Positions 1 to 13,302 of a stretch of DNA of 64,000 nucleotides are shown in pieces. The stretch's first letter is position 1. Every line of letters starts with the position of its first letter. A program made the position numbers and the translations under genes. The notes beneath the pieces are model-generated. The model was not told where the DNA came from. It saw only the letters and a list, made by a program, of their open reading frames with translations, and made no database searches. Origin of the DNA: Ipomoea triloba (lineage: Eukaryota; Streptophyta; Magnoliopsida; Solanales; Convolvulaceae); NCBI RefSeq assembly GCF_003576645.1, contig NC_044923.1:2667016-2731015 (forward strand), in the 5' to 3' direction.

Positions 1-900
1 ACAATAGTGGGGTTTGACATGGAAAATAATAAATCTTGCATGACAAAGACCATATATAGGATCTTTCAAAAAAAAAAGACCATATATAGGAATTATATTA
101 CATTATTTATTTTTATATACACAATATATATATAATTAAAATTAAAATCTAAAAATATTAATTCAAATTTAAAAATTAGATTACCAATAAAATAGAGTGA
201 TATCTCTTTTTTTTTAATTAAGAAATAAAATTTTAATTAAATGGATAATCAAATCTCATTCCTAGTCTGTATTCCTAGTCTGTATCAAAAATGTATCTCA
301 AGACTCTTATTAAAGAAACTTCATTTTCATCCCTAGATTATATACATATCTCAAAACTCTAAAACAAACTTCGTTGCCACAGATTTAATGTTATTTTTGT
401 GTTGTCAACACATGACATGTTGACATGTTCACATGTTAAGTTAATGGGAGTTAGTGAAGTGCAGGCATCACCATCCACCCCCTTTGACACATATTTTTTT
501 TTTTGTTTACATTATCCAAATGATTAACATCATCATCATCTCAATTATTATTATTATTAAAATTAAAATTAAATTATTTTTAGCGATTCCCCTTTGTCCA
601 TCAAATATTTTTTATTTCTCCCCAAGTGGCTTATTTGTTCATGGCAACAAATGAAATTGAGAAAGACACATGAGAATACAGACAAATTTAAAAGAGATAA
701 TAATAATAATTCTTTCATTATTAGAATGATATCATAATTTACACAGCATGTTCTAAACCTACCAAATGAATATCCCCTCTAAATCCCAATCTTAATAATA
801 CAATATTTAAAAATAAAAAATAATACCAAACTAAATAATCTCTCTCTTTCTATCCTAAGCCTGATTTGGTTTGGGTGTGCCTAATCTGGTTAGGGGTTCA

Positions 901-957
<57 letters not shown>

Positions 958-1209
958 GCTCGAGATTTCACTAACAATAAATAATATATTGTATGAATAT
1001 CGCTCGAGATTTTCTAATAATAAATCGGTGGGTGTAGGTGACGCGTCAAGCTTTTAGTGACTCAGTTCCGAGTCACATGGGCCGGGTGACGAGGCCCATG
1101 GAAAAGGCATGTGGTCCACACGTGACATAACACCAAAAGTCCGACAAGTTATATGGGCCGGATCTTGACGGTAGTGGGCCGCGGGGGTTAAAAAAGGTTA
1201 AAAGAGACG
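1..1209. other. Gene-free AT-rich flank
   Basis: I see no supportable coding exon here. The stretch is AT-rich with simple repeats. From about 1070 to 1190 it contains several TGGGCC/GGCCCA words, a class usually associated with plant promoters (site II-like), but they lie just downstream of the thaumatin-like gene's stop codon and I see no gene starting from them. The nearest part probably includes that gene's 3' UTR. Confidence 0.6.
904..957. repeat. (AAT)n microsatellite
   Basis: An uninterrupted run of AAT/ATA trinucleotides of about 54 bp lies downstream of the thaumatin-like gene. Confidence 0.95.
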
Positions 1210-3606
1210 TTAGCATAGCTGACACAACTGCCACATTGCCGTTACGATAGCGACGGCACCGGCAACGGCATGAGACCCCAACACGTGGGCGCACGTGACT
1301 GAATATGCGCTGCTCACGTCCAATGCTCCGTCGTACACCATCGTGCTGTCGATTCCCGGCGGCGTTCCGCTCCCGCCGCCGTTGTCGCCGGCCCCGGAAT
1401 TCGACGATTTTTGGCTGCAATATATTTATGATCGTCAGTAACGTCGAAAACGATATTTTTTTTACCAAAATAAAATTGTTTTCTCGAAAACGACGAAAAT
1501 AGGTATGGACAGAAAATGCAGATTTCACGCAGTTTTAGACGGTCTCGAAATCATCGCCGACCGTTTTGCCTAACGGAATAGAGGCGCCGTTAAGCTTTAA
1601 TTAATGCAGTTTTGGCAGGGAAAAGCGTAGCCCGCAATTCCATGGTGGGCGGTGGAACGGCCTACAATATAGCATTGCTATTTTCATTGCCCACACCATG
1701 CAAAATCAAACTCTTATATCTACTCGAATTATAGAGGAGTAAATTATATTGATTTACACCAAATTTCATAATACTTAATCTTTTGATTTTACAATTATAT
1801 TATTACTGGTTAATTGTTCTAAACGGTTAGATTATTTCTCTATATTTTTTAATCAGACCATAAAATGTCCTCATCAGACTCTAACTGTAAGAGATATCTT
1901 TAAATTTGTACCATACTCACACTATTAGTCGGTGGAGAATGGGCAATTTAACACGCTAAAATGGAGGGGCTAAATATGGAAGAGTGGGGACTATATTTGG
2001 ATTGGTGTTGAAAAGAGAGAGATGCCAACTAGAAACAGGTTGGTTGCGAGTTGATGAAGGAATATAGGTGGTGGTGCACTCATGGTGGATGGCCAAGATT
2101 CCCATACTATCTGACTTTCACTCCATGACCTTCCAACAACCATAGAGATTTTTTTTCTTTTTCTATTCTCACAATTATTTTAACACGGACTCCGGCCTCA
2201 CCTCATATTTAAACGACTTAAATTACTATTCACTTGGTAATCACAAGTATTCCGTTCAGAACAGATTTCGATCTCATACTTAAACAACTTAAATCGCAAG
2301 GATTCCATTCTGAACATAGCTTGACCTCATACTTAAACGACTTAAATTACTATCCACATAGTAATCATAAGTATTTTATTTTGAGCAGAACTAATCAGCT
2401 ATGAGCAACTGAGACTGTCTTACTAGAAGCGGGATTATAAAATATTGTTTGGTTTGTAGTTATAAAATATGGATGGACGAAACTGCCCTTGTTGATGAGA
2501 AGAGAAATATAGAAGAAAGGGTTAAGATAAGGGAATTGGAGAAAGGATTGTACCTGGTGTTGGGTGATGGGCAGAAGGTGATAGTATAGTCGGCGCCGGC
2601 GCAGGTGAAGGTGCTGGTCTGATCATCATAGGCGTAGCTATAGGCGCTGGGGCAGGCGGATTTGAACATCTGCGAGTAAGACGAGGGCTTGCAGGTGTCG
2701 GGTGTGCCGTACGCGCCGCTGCAGCAGTACTGCGGGTCACCAAATGCCTCGCACGCGCTCTTGCAGGCGACGCTCTCCCCGGCGGAGCTCGTCACCTTCA
2801 ACGCCGACGGGCAGAGCCCGTTCACGTCCACCCTGCACCCCGTGCTGGTGCAGTTATCTCCCGTCCCGCCCTGCGGCACCACCAGCATTGGGAGGTTATA
2901 ACCGTCCACCAAGCTCACGTCGTAGAAATCCAGCCCGCCGTGCCCGTCCAGCGTGAACTCCGCCAGCGTTGCCGGCGGCGCCGCGTTCCCGCCGGCGCAT
3001 TCCACCTGGCCGGAGCCGCAATCGCCGGTTACGCACGTGAATTTCCCCGTGGAGTCCTGTGAACAGTGCGTCCTCCCCCAGAATCGTCCTCCCCAACTCG
3101 ATGGCACATTAATCGTCCTCGACTCCCCCGCCTGTAAAGCAAACCCGGTCGTATCTAACGGCGCAACTCCGGCGTTCGACAAAATGCCCGGCCAAATCGT
3201 TTGCTCACACTTGTTTATCATCGTGAAAGTCGCCGACGAATTCACCCCTACAATCAATCAAAAACACCAAACAACATTCAGCAAACACATAAATTCACCT
3301 ACTAGGCCAATTCAAGTCAAATTACTCATGCTTTTAACTCAGAAACCACAAAATTGCAAATCCAATTCTCAACTAAAACGGTTTATTAGCTTCCATAGTT
3401 TGAATAAATCATATTAAGATCACAAGATCGATTTGCGCAATGTCGCTAATTCTCGTTGCCGGAATTCAACAATCAATATCAACATTAAGGCTAATTTCAA
3501 GCAAAATGTCGCTTAATTCTCGATTCGGGTTCAAATCCTCACCTGAAATCAACAGATCTCCGGACGCTAGAAACAGAGCAAGAATCCAGAACCGCATCTG
3601 TGCCAT
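1210..3606 (-). CDS. Thaumatin-like protein (PR-5 family) with GPI-type C-terminal tail, three exons
   Basis: Secreted thaumatin-fold protein of the PR-5 group, which is linked to plant defence and wall or beta-glucan binding. My model is exon 1 3606-3543, exon 2 3247-2554 and exon 3 1414-1210, giving 320 residues. Exon 1 encodes a start MAQMRFWILALFLASG, a signal peptide. Exon 2 carries the thaumatin domain: cysteine-rich, WGRTHC, the conserved acidic cleft around LAEFTLDG and DFYDVSLVDGYNLP, and ending YTITFCPSPNT. The frame then runs into an AG|GTACAA donor. Splicing across about 1.1 kb to a TTGCAG acceptor gives CPSPNTSQKSSN, the usual family continuation, then a Gly/Ser-rich linker, MVYDGALDVSSAYS and a hydrophobic end rich in Ala and Val. 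That tail suggests GPI anchoring. Reading exon 2 as a single open frame would give a false C terminus. Exons 1 and 2 are secure. Exon 3 is inferred from phase, splice sites and family resemblance. Confidence 0.88.
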
Positions 3607-3728
3607 TTTCAGAGAAGAAGAAGAAGAAATGAGCAGAGAAACACGAAATTGATCTTCTTCTCCTCAATGCCGAAAATGTGAATTGAGAGAGAGGTAAGGT
3701 TTTTTGGGGTATAAGGAAGTGGGAATTG

Positions 3729-3736
3729 TTTATATA
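3729..3736 (-). promoter_or_regulatory. TATA box of the thaumatin-like gene
   Basis: On the minus strand this reads TATATAAA, about 125 bp upstream of the start codon at 3606. The intervening DNA would be a pyrimidine/AG-rich 5' UTR. Position and sequence fit a plant TATA box. Confidence 0.6.
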
Positions 3737-6700
3737 GGCGGAAAGTTGATCGCAGTAACGTTCATACTTGCGTAGGATGGGGGGCCCAATCGCCCAGAGA
3801 ACAAAGCTCTGTAAAAGGCTAGCCGGCGCTTTTGCCTTTTTTTTTTTAATTTTTATTTTTTTACAGTATCTTGTAGAGGGAGAGAAAGTGCAAGTGGGAG
3901 AGTTGCATCTCTCTCTCTATATGCATCTTTCATTGCAGTAATGGCGGTCGGGTCAGATTCGGCAACGCTAAAATTAAAAAAATCTGTTTTGTTGTAGAAA
4001 CAATGCATTCACTTCCCTTGATTCTTCAATGATTGATTGAAGATTTTTTCAGACACCTGATTGATATTATATATATAATAATTTATTAATTACCAAAAAA
4101 AAAAAACAAGAACAATTTTATAGATAATACAAAAAATTTATAATAATTATTAAAATAAGACCATTTTTTCTCAGTCTTTCATATTTTTCAATTATTGATC
4201 AATGCAATGATATTTTTGTAATTATTGTGATTTTAATCGGACAAACTTGTGAAAATACTAAAGTTATCCTTAACCAAAGTTATATTTGTTATAGGATTGT
4301 TTTTTTAATTCCGTGCATGGTCACTTCATATTCCATTAGTGTGCACTTAATTTCGTATAGATTCGTGAGCATTTGTAAATGTGTGCATATAGAGGGCTAA
4401 GGTATGTGGTATGTGCGCACTGAATTATAGTGTTATGTGCATTCTATGGTTGTGTTTGCGATTCTATTTCAGTGTACACATTTAATCCAACTATGTTGGT
4501 TGTAGTGTATACTAATTATTTGTTAGTGTGCATGTTGTCATCTACGCCAAGTCGTTATATATTGTTCTTTTCTTTGGGTTTATATGTGCACAAATATGCT
4601 ATTGTGTATGCACTTACGTATTGTGTGGGGTTCTAAAAGTGTGAATTCGTGTTGATTTTGTTTGTGCAACATTGTTGGGTGGTTGTAATTGGATTCTGAG
4701 TATGGTGTTAGTGCATCCTATTAGTAAGTTGTACATGCAAATCTAATATTGTGCAACTGGTGTGAGTGTATTCCGACTAACAAGTAACAACTCCAAATCT
4801 TTTCAAATGTGATAAATGCTCTTTTGAAATATTGCAGTAATTAATTTAGGCACCGCAAATTATTTGGCTCTTTGCGGTGACATGTTAGTTATGTTTAATA
4901 CTTTGTATGTCAAATTCATTGACTTATATGTTCCAAAAGATTTTTTGGATTTACTATTTATTGCTTTGTAGATTTTGCTAGATTAACAAAAAATAAATCA
5001 AATGGTGTGTTTGGTTCATGAGTGGAAATTGAAATCATAGTCTCTGTTACAATGTAGTTGATTACCCCGTTCTTTTTGTTACATACGATATAGTATATAA
5101 GGGTCAATGCTCGAACTCATGACCTCTCATTTGAGAAAGACACTTCGTGTCATTAGACTACAAGGCCATTGACACCTTTAATTTTTAGTACAATTTATTT
5201 CTCATGATATATGATTTATAAGCTATTAAATAGGTGTAGGGTTTACTTAGTAGATATTTTTGAACAACGTCAAAATAAATAGATGAATAAATAAATATGC
5301 AAACCACTTGACTAATATAGACAAGATCAAGAGAAAACATTGATTATTATGAAAAGTTCACGTGACAATACTAATTGTGATGCTCTAACACATCTACTAA
5401 GGGGGGTGCAACAAGAAAGTTCGAGATAGTTAAAATTTGGATTTTTAAAAATTGTTCTCTTTTCAAATGTACCAAACATAAAAAGCATTATTGTATTTTC
5501 AAAAAAATAAAATAAAATAAAAAGCATTATTGTTAATATATTATACAATTGAGTACGTACATTCATAAATTAATCTAACTACATTGTCCTTTAAGACTTA
5601 CATCCTAATATTTACTTATGAACGTGAAATTATTATATACATTTTTTTTGTATTTAACTATTATATGTTTATCTTTTCATGACAATAAACACGTTATGAA
5701 ATTCTTCATTTTACAAAAGTGAAAAACTAATGAACATTTATTTAAGTATTATGAACGCATACTATTTGACATAGTAATTGTCACATCGATTAGAAAAGAA
5801 ATACCCAGGAATAATTTATTGCAAAAATTAGCATCTTTTCCCTAATTTATTACGAGTAGGTAGTTGTTTTGTAATTATTAGTTGTTAGAAGTCTCAAATG
5901 CAAATTGCAACCCTATCTAGCTAGACCAACTCTATAATTGATTGAATAATACATTCCTAATTCTTTTTTATTTTTTAATAACAGTATATCTCAATTTCAC
6001 CAGACTAATTCCTAAACTGAACGAACTTGCCTCTAATGTTCATGAGAAGGAAAATCAAACATGTCCAGCCTCAAGACCCAACATTAAATTGTACACTTTT
6101 ATATATTATAGATATATTAGAAATGTCCAATGGGCCTTGGAGCCTCGAGATCTAGCCCAATGCTCGACCCCCGCTGCCAAAGGCCAAGCTCAGCACTCGG
6201 CCTTGGCCATCAAAGACGAGCTCAATGCTCGCCCTGGGTTGGCTACAACTCTTTCACAAGGCCGGGTGGGGCACAGAGGTAACTACTCGCCCTTTTCTCG
6301 TGAAATGATTATATCTTTCCTATTTGGGGAGCAAATTAGTATAAATTTGACCACAATTGTCTGTTTGAGAGATGATATTCACCTTGTAATCTCATGTCAT
6401 TACACAAGTCCTAATACAAATCTTTATCTTTTCTATTCAACATTTTGTCTTTATTATTTATTCCTTTAACTACTAGTTCTATTAATTCCAGTCACCCGCA
6501 TTAATTTATTCCATCAATATATAAAGAGCCCAATCCAACTCCAATCCAATTTTATGAATCCCAATTCTACCTTACCGCTAGAAACGAGTTTTAAATGAAA
6601 CTTTTTAGTTGCTGAACCATTGCCGTGGCTAGTCATAGTACTAGGTTAGTGTCATCCCTCATGCAAAACCTTTTTCATCAGCATTCCAAATTGCAACTAT

Positions 6701-7868
6701 CATCAAAGATTGATACCTTTCAACTCCAACATGACTACACTTCGCTTTATCCACGGTTTTGGCGATAAGAGATAACACCCAGATTCACATAACCTTTTGG
6801 GCTAGCTGTCTTTGCTTCAACATGAATCCTACGGTACATGAATCCTACGGTTCATAGTACATCCTAATGTCACACTAGCTAGCTTGCTTTTTATAAAGAC
6901 AAAAGAAAGAAATAAATCTGTCTCAAAACATTGAAACTAGACAAGGAAATATCTCGAAGAGAAAATTTTATTTAAAATTGAGTTATATCTGTATTTGGTA
7001 AAATTTAGGTATTTAAGATCGAATCCAGCTAATTGCATTTTTAGTTACTTAATTATTTTGTAAATTTAAATTTGACCTCTATAATTTTATTTTTTTTATA
7101 ACTCAAAATTTTCAGCTTTATTGGATTATACATCTATACTCTGGAACCCATGAACCTGCCCCGGGTTTTAATCCGTGAGACAGGTCGGGTCAACATAGTT
7201 TTGGCTATAATTAGTATTACGAGTTAGTCTTTAATTGATTTTTATAATCCAAATTATGATGATTCGATCTGTCTCATGGATATAGACCCGTGAGACCGTC
7301 TCACACAAATGTGACCCAAAGTATATTGAGTAAACTCACTATTATGTAATAATGCAGGTAAATTATAATATAAAGACCTTATTAATATCTTAAAAGAATA
7401 GTAGTGTGATTTTTCAAACATTTAATACTCTTGGTCGTAGGATGTTACTTTTTTAGTAGCAAGCGATATTGACGCAAATGATTTTGATATTAGAAAAAAA
7501 GCGAAATAAATATCTTACACTTTAGCGTGTTGATGTTGGGTTTCTTGTTCTTAAGGTTCCAATGTTTGGTTAGATATTTGTTTCATTATCTTCACAATTC
7601 CTGAAATTGATAATGATCGAATGAATTTTTGCCGAAGTTATACGGCATTCCTGTCTTCACTTATAATTGGCTGTTGAACTAATCCAGCGTTGTCCAATTC
7701 TGACGAGTGCAAAGAGCTAACAAACCTAACATGAAACAACGTTTTTACTTGTCCGTCGTTTAAAAAAATGGGGCAAGAAAGAGTGACGAAGGTTGCAACG
7801 GAGGAGACAGTCTTTTCTCGTAATCTTTATATTAAATGTAGGCACAGGACATATTAACTGAAGGTGAA
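3737..7868. other. Intergenic, no gene seen
   Basis: AT-rich DNA with no supportable coding exon. A GC-richer island lies at about 6060-6300; its open frame (5942-6469) has no recognisable domain and looks like an old repeat fragment. A foldback-like stretch near 7150-7320 contains words of the type GTGAGACCGTCTCACAC, which recur as degraded copies near 16040 and 23900. Confidence 0.5.
5036..5180 (-). mobile_element. tRNA-derived SINE-like fragment
   Basis: On the minus strand this begins with TGGCCTTGTAGTCTAATG, resembling a tRNA A box, followed some 40 bp later by GGTCATGAGTTCGAGCA, resembling a B box. The 3' part shares the words CTGTTACAATGTA with sequences near 45590 and 32505. No flanking duplication is evident, so the ends are approximate. 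Confidence 0.45.
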
Positions 7869-8673
7869 GAATTTTGATACCGAAATTCAAAATGCAATAT
7901 GAACTATAGTCCATAGTATAACACTATAACAATTGCTTTTCGATGGGCCAGGCTCTCCGGTGGCCGTCGGGTCGGTGTAGAATTTTGATATCGAAATTCA
8001 CAATACAATATGTACTATAGTCCATACTATAACAATTGCTTTTCGATGGGCCAGGCTCTCCGGTGGCAGTGCAAAATTTTGATATCGAAATTCACAATGC
8101 AATATGAACCATAGTCCATACTATAACAATTGCTTTCCGATGGGCCAGGCTTTCCAGTTGCTGCCGGGTTGGTGCAGAATTTTGATATCGAAATTTACAA
8201 TGCAATATGAACCATAGTCCTTACGATAACAATTGCTTTCCGATGGGTTAGGCTCTCCAGTTGCTGTCGGGTTGGTGCAGAATTTTGATATCGAAATTCA
8301 CAATGCAATATGAACCATAGTCCTTACTATAACAATTGCTTTCCGATGAGCCAGGCTCTCCAGTTGGTGCAGAAATCGAAATTCTCAATGCAATATGAAC
8401 CATAGTCCATACTATAACAATTGCTTTTCCGATAGGTCAGGCTCTCCAATTGCTACCGAGTTGGTGCAGAATTTTGATATCGAAATTTTCAATGCAATAT
8501 GAACCATAGTCCATACTATAACAGTTGTTTTTCAGTGGGCCAGGCTCTCTAGTGACTATCGGGTTAGTGCAAAATTTTGATATCAAAATTCACAATATAA
8601 TATAAACCTATTCCTAGTATAACAATTGCTTTCTGATTTGCCTGGCTCTCCGGTGGCCGCCGGGTCGGTGGAG
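7869..8673. repeat. Tandem array of about eight units of roughly 100 bp
   Basis: Eight diverged direct copies begin near 7869, 7980, 8074, 8177, 8280, 8371, 8469 and 8573. Each starts with a near-palindrome like GAATTTTGATATCGAAATTC, continues through CAATATGAACCATAGTCC and ACAATTGCTTTCCGATGGG, and ends CAGGCTCTCC plus a variable GC-rich tail. Units vary from about 82 to 113 bp by deletion. I see no coding potential. Confidence 0.9.
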
Positions 8674-9826
8674 CCCCCGACATAGTTGAGTAAAACACGT
8701 TAAAATTAATACAAACGCCACACGAAAACCAAGTTGTAGTTTTGGACCTCAGTCAATATAATGTATTTTTTTTAGTTTAATTTTGCTATATAATAATATG
8801 GTGTAGACTACATTATCCATATAGTTTTGACCCAGCAGCCACTTGGTAAATTAAAGTTGATCATTCTTCCACTTGCGTTGAGCTTCTGGAAACTGTGTTT
8901 CACCTGGCTGGATGGGCTGGTCAACACCTTATCTTATACGAAGATCATACGAAGGTACGATGTTGTAATATATTTATGTTTTGAATCACATTCAAAACGT
9001 GGTTAATTGACTTCAATGGATAAACAGATCGACATAGGTATACTATAAAGTATAAATTCAGTTGGTCGAGTCCCATAGTATATATTGGACAACGTATATA
9101 GTAACATATGGTGATATGGCGTTGAGTTTCATTGGATATTTGTATCTTATTAGGTCTAGTTCAATTCAAGAAGTTTTGACTCAATTATTAATTGTTAGAT
9201 TTTGTTGCTAGGGATCAGATGAATAATTGAATATCTCTGATATTAAAAAGGATTCCCATTTTAATACATTTGAGTTCATCATTATTAATTTCATGCAATT
9301 ACGTCATAGTTTTAATTAGAACATCACAACAATGATAGAAATGAGATTTTTCTTTGATTTTTGAAAGAAGTGGAAGAGAGAGAAGATATAAGAGAGGACA
9401 TATGATATCTTGCAAATAGTGTCCATTGGACACATACATTATAGCGGTAGCGGGACACGTTAAGGTGGCTGCGCTTTGACTTTTGTTTGCTTCTTTTTTT
9501 TTTTTCTTTTTTAATTATTCTTATTATTGGAAAGAGGAAAAAAAAATCAAAATGGGTTTAAAGTGTTGGTGATGCTCTTTCAATTTTTGATTTGTGTTCT
9601 TATTATCTAATTGTTGGTGGTAGAACTACTTGACATATAAACAATAAATATATAACATTTGCTATAGCCTTAAAAGTAGTGGCCTAGTGAGTATATGGAG
9701 CATAATTCTGGTACATAAAAGTCACAAATTTAAAACTATTACATAGAAATGGATTTATCTAGTACATACTCTCGAACAATCGTTGCAGGTTTCCCTCCTC
9801 ACCCAATATATATATACACAATTCAT
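8674..9826. other. Intergenic, no gene seen
   Basis: AT-rich single-copy-looking DNA without supportable exons, RNA genes or clear repeats. Confidence 0.5.
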
Positions 9827-9940
9827 AACCCAGTGGGTAGCTCAAGTGGCAAGTGAGCTCTCTTTGTGGGCGGCCAGCTCCTGTGTCTCCCGGAGCGAAC
9901 GTGGGTGGACCCGCACCGTTAAATTTATCAAAAAAAAAAA
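9827..9940 (+). mobile_element. Short tRNA-type SINE with perfect target-site duplication
   Basis: The insert starts AACCCAGTGGGTAGCTCAAG (A-box-like), has a GC-rich middle, and ends with a run of A. It is flanked by identical 16-bp direct repeats, TATATACACAATTCAT, at 9811-9826 and 9941-9956. A Pol III-like head, an A-rich tail and a long TSD identify a retroposed SINE of about 114 bp. Confidence 0.85.
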
Positions 9941-10429
9941 TATATACACAATTCATGCATGCTATTGTGGCAAGAATACATTTGAGATTCCTGGCAAGAC
10001 CAATCTCCTTTCATGATTCCAATCTTTCTGGGTCCGAGCTGTTTCATCGGTCTTTATTCTTTCTCCACAATGGTGGATCAAAGTGGTTCAAGATTGCAGC
10101 AATAGCCACCTAATGTACAGTAAGCTGAAAGCTAGAAGTGTCAAAAGTTTAATTTGGTTCTGTCAAATCTTTATCGGTCCATATTTGACCAACTAACAAC
10201 GATTTCCCTGCGCAAAAGACACTGAACAACGCCACATCTCTATGTCTGTTCTTCCCCCTTTGGCCCTTTTCATCACCTGCCCATACCCTTATCCCTTTGT
10301 CCCGGCCCTCTCCAAACCCCAACTACCATCATGTCTCTCCAGTTTTCAGTATGGGTCTTCATTTAGCCCGTGTGGCTCGCTCAAATGGTCGACCATCAGA
10401 ACTAAACTCAGTATTTTATGAGGTGTTTA

Positions 10430-10750
10430 GTAGGATGGAATTGTAATTCTATTCCTATCAAACTCCATGGAATTGCAATTTCATGATTTGGTTGGAGGGA
10501 ATTACAATTCCATGGACAATTTGTCGAAGATGGAATTGCAATTCGACTTGTAATTTCATGATTAATTACCAATTTATCCTTCTTATGATTATTATATTAT
10601 TATTATACAAAGATATTTTAGTCTTTATTCACTTCTTACCTTTCAATTTCCCACTATTCTATTTCCCCTCATGTAATTTAAAATTCTCACTTTACTCTTT
10701 TCCCACGAAATTACAATTCCCTCGCCCCTAATTCCCTCCTTCCAACCAAA
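10430..10750. mobile_element. Possible foldback MITE rich in GGAATTACAATTCC words
   Basis: Inverted copies of words such as GGAATTGTAATTC and GAATTACAATTCC are spread over about 310 bp, with TTTAGTA-like outer ends in opposite orientation. I could not fix the terminal repeats or a TSD. Confidence 0.4.
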
Positions 10751-12257
10751 GTTACTAAAAGCCCGTAGAGTGAGGTTCAAGTCTCAGCAATAATATCTTA
10801 GAGCTAGGACTTCTCATGTTAGATCAGAGTTTGAGTCCTTGGGTTCCTAAATTGGTGGAAGTGAAGAAATGGATCTCTTGGGCATAGATTCAACAATAAT
10901 GACTGGTCTGGAGGCCGATTGGATAACTCATAATTTATCTCCTCAAAAAAATTTAAATTTAATCTGACTTAAGTTATGAAATTTAATGTATGGTGATGAT
11001 CTTCATTCTCCCATTTTCCAGCATCAACAGTGGCAACTCACAATTTATCTCATTCAAGGAACTTAAGATTAATTAGTCTGACTTAAGTTATGAAAGATTT
11101 GTATGGTGTTGATCTTCATTCTCCCATTTTCCAGCATGAACAGTGCAATCTCCCTCCCAACTGCATCATATCCACAGATCACAGAAAAACAAACTGGGAA
11201 ATTAAAAGGAATTCATCAATTCAACCTTGCTGACACAGCAGATAAGAAATTCTGCATTTATTTAATTTAATGCCCAGAAAAGTTGCTTGTCCAGATAATG
11301 GTCGCACTTATACAGCTGGCCTAACTATTCTCCAGAGTTTTCAAAAAAAAAAAAAAACTATTCTCCAGATAATGACATCTGACAAGACTCCATTGATCCA
11401 TTTAGCCAACACTAACTCTCTGGGTTTTTGTTTTTTTTTTTCACAGGAAAAAACTAACAAAAGTTTACATTATCCAACGTAAACGTGAAAACAACCTCTG
11501 ATCTTAGTCAGGAACGTGGTAATAAGTTGATTCCGTCGCAGAATACGACGCGGCCGATGAAGAGATCGAAAAAAGTCCAACATTATATTTTTAAAAGTAA
11601 AATCCAGCATGGTTGTTTAGCCGTTAATGTTGAAACCCGACCAAGAAAATGGCACCATCGTGCTAATGCTGACTCATATGACTGTGAAAAAGATGCATGG
11701 CTGTGGGTTTTTTTGTCGATTACAGAAAATTTTCTTGACGGTAAGCATCAGCAAAACTGGAAACGTATGAAACGCATGCCATGGCTCCTTTTTGCTTTTT
11801 CACATTCACCTATTTCATTCGGTGCATGAATGAGTGTTTTGGTGTTTATGTAACATTTTCCTATGTATCATTATCATAGGTTAAGTTATGGTAATATTAG
11901 GAGTTTGATAAGTGGTGTAACAATATCTACCTGATAGACTTTTGGAGTCAGGATTTAGGAGATCTATTGTTATACGAGAATTACAATGATAGCCGGTGGT
12001 TATATGAGGTCATAGTCCTCTCACCGCTCACACTTCATACCCCATACACCATCTAGAGAGAGTTGAACATTGTGAGAAACAAAACACTCACGTGAACTCT
12101 GCAGTAGTCCAGGACATACATTCAACCACCTTCGTCAACTCAGAGCTATGGCTGGAGGTGAATACGATCCTAATCAACTATCCTAATCAACTAAGAGCTA
12201 TAGCGGGAGGTGATAAATTAAGTCTAACAGTTTATTCATAACCATAACAAATTAACT
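10751..12257. other. Intergenic, no gene seen
   Basis: A 114-codon open frame lies at 11485-11829, but it has no recognised domain, signal or conserved motif. Short duplicated phrases such as CTTCATTCTCCCATTTTCCAG near 10998 and 11115 point to a small local duplication. Confidence 0.45.
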
Positions 12258-12420
12258 AACATGGTTGGCGTAGTGGTTCAGTACCTCGTCCCCTAAGCAT
12301 GAAGTTGGGGGTTTCATCCCCACCCATGTGAATGGAGCAACAAACTATTTTGCCATAAGTCCTCTACCACGTATTTAGTGTGCTAAATTCAGGTGTTGTT
12401 GTAAATCTCACTCAAAGAAA
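12258..12420 (+). mobile_element. tRNA-derived SINE-like sequence
   Basis: Begins ACATGGTTGGCGTAGTGG (A-box-like), with GGGGGTTTCATCCCCACCC (B-box-like) about 50 bp on. No intact tRNA cloverleaf is formed and no TSD was seen, so this is a SINE relic and not a tRNA gene. Confidence 0.5.
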
Positions 12421-13302
12421 TCACTTATGTTAGGATCTTGAGTTTAATAACATCACTAGTAGTGTCCTACACTGCAAGCAACAATAATGTATTTGCATGA
12501 TTCTTATTAAAACACATTGACATTGAATTTCAAGCAATTTCTATTGTTAGTTTTCGGCCAAGACAAAAGAGTTCATGTCCCATGGGCCATGCCTTTCATC
12601 AGCTCTCTGTTGCAAAGAATTGAGTCCAATGGCCAATGCACACACATACAAAAAAACTAATGGAGAGAACCAAATGTCACCCCACAATCCTTGTCTCTTA
12701 GAGAACAAACACTTGAAAATAAATGACAAGAGGAAGAGAACAACACTCTATAATCAACATAGAGATTCAAAATTTGATACGGTTTTAGTAGGAGCGAGAT
12801 TAAAAGTGATACGTCACATACCTAGAATTTTCAAAGCCACCGCCTTAGCTTTACAATTCAACCCTAAACAAAAATAAATAAATAAAATGAATAAATTGAT
12901 AAATGTCAATTGTGTCTACATCTGGTTCTAAGATGTGGTATGAGACTGGCCAAATGGTTTTCTCTATTTGGGAATCAAACCCCCAACCTTTGTTGATGTT
13001 TGGAATGTAATTGGACCACCAAAACCAATTTGGCAAATTATTAAGCTGCAATATACAAAAAATGAATTTTTATACCATGAATTAATTTTTCATTTACTCA
13101 TTCTCCGTTTTGAGTGTATAATATATTAAATTAAACATTTTACTTATGAGAACCCGAATATGTTCTAACTTGATCCAAATTGAAATGAATCCTACCCAAA
13201 ACATTACCTCAAAATGATCACTTAAATGTTATTATTAACTAATTTTTCCAAGACCAACTAAGAGCTTTTCGAATAGCAAGTGCTTTAGGTCCCCTCAAAG
13301 AG

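Noticed and set aside
1073..1528. 151-codon Arg-rich frame on the minus strand
   Set aside because: Out-of-frame shadow of the third thaumatin-like exon, which reads in another frame.
5942..6469. 175-codon open frame
   Set aside because: Its middle comes from a GC-rich repeat-like island and the ends from AT-rich DNA; no recognisable motif.
7869..8673. CRISPR-like array
   Set aside because: Repeats are about 100 bp, diverged and contiguous without unique spacers; the host is a plant.
9827..9900. Possible tRNA gene
   Set aside because: A-box-like word only; TSD and A-tail show a SINE. No intact cloverleaf was found here or at 12258, 17707 or 52192.
11485..11829. 114-codon open frame in intergenic DNA
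   Set aside because: No domain, signal peptide, family motif or supporting splice or promoter context.
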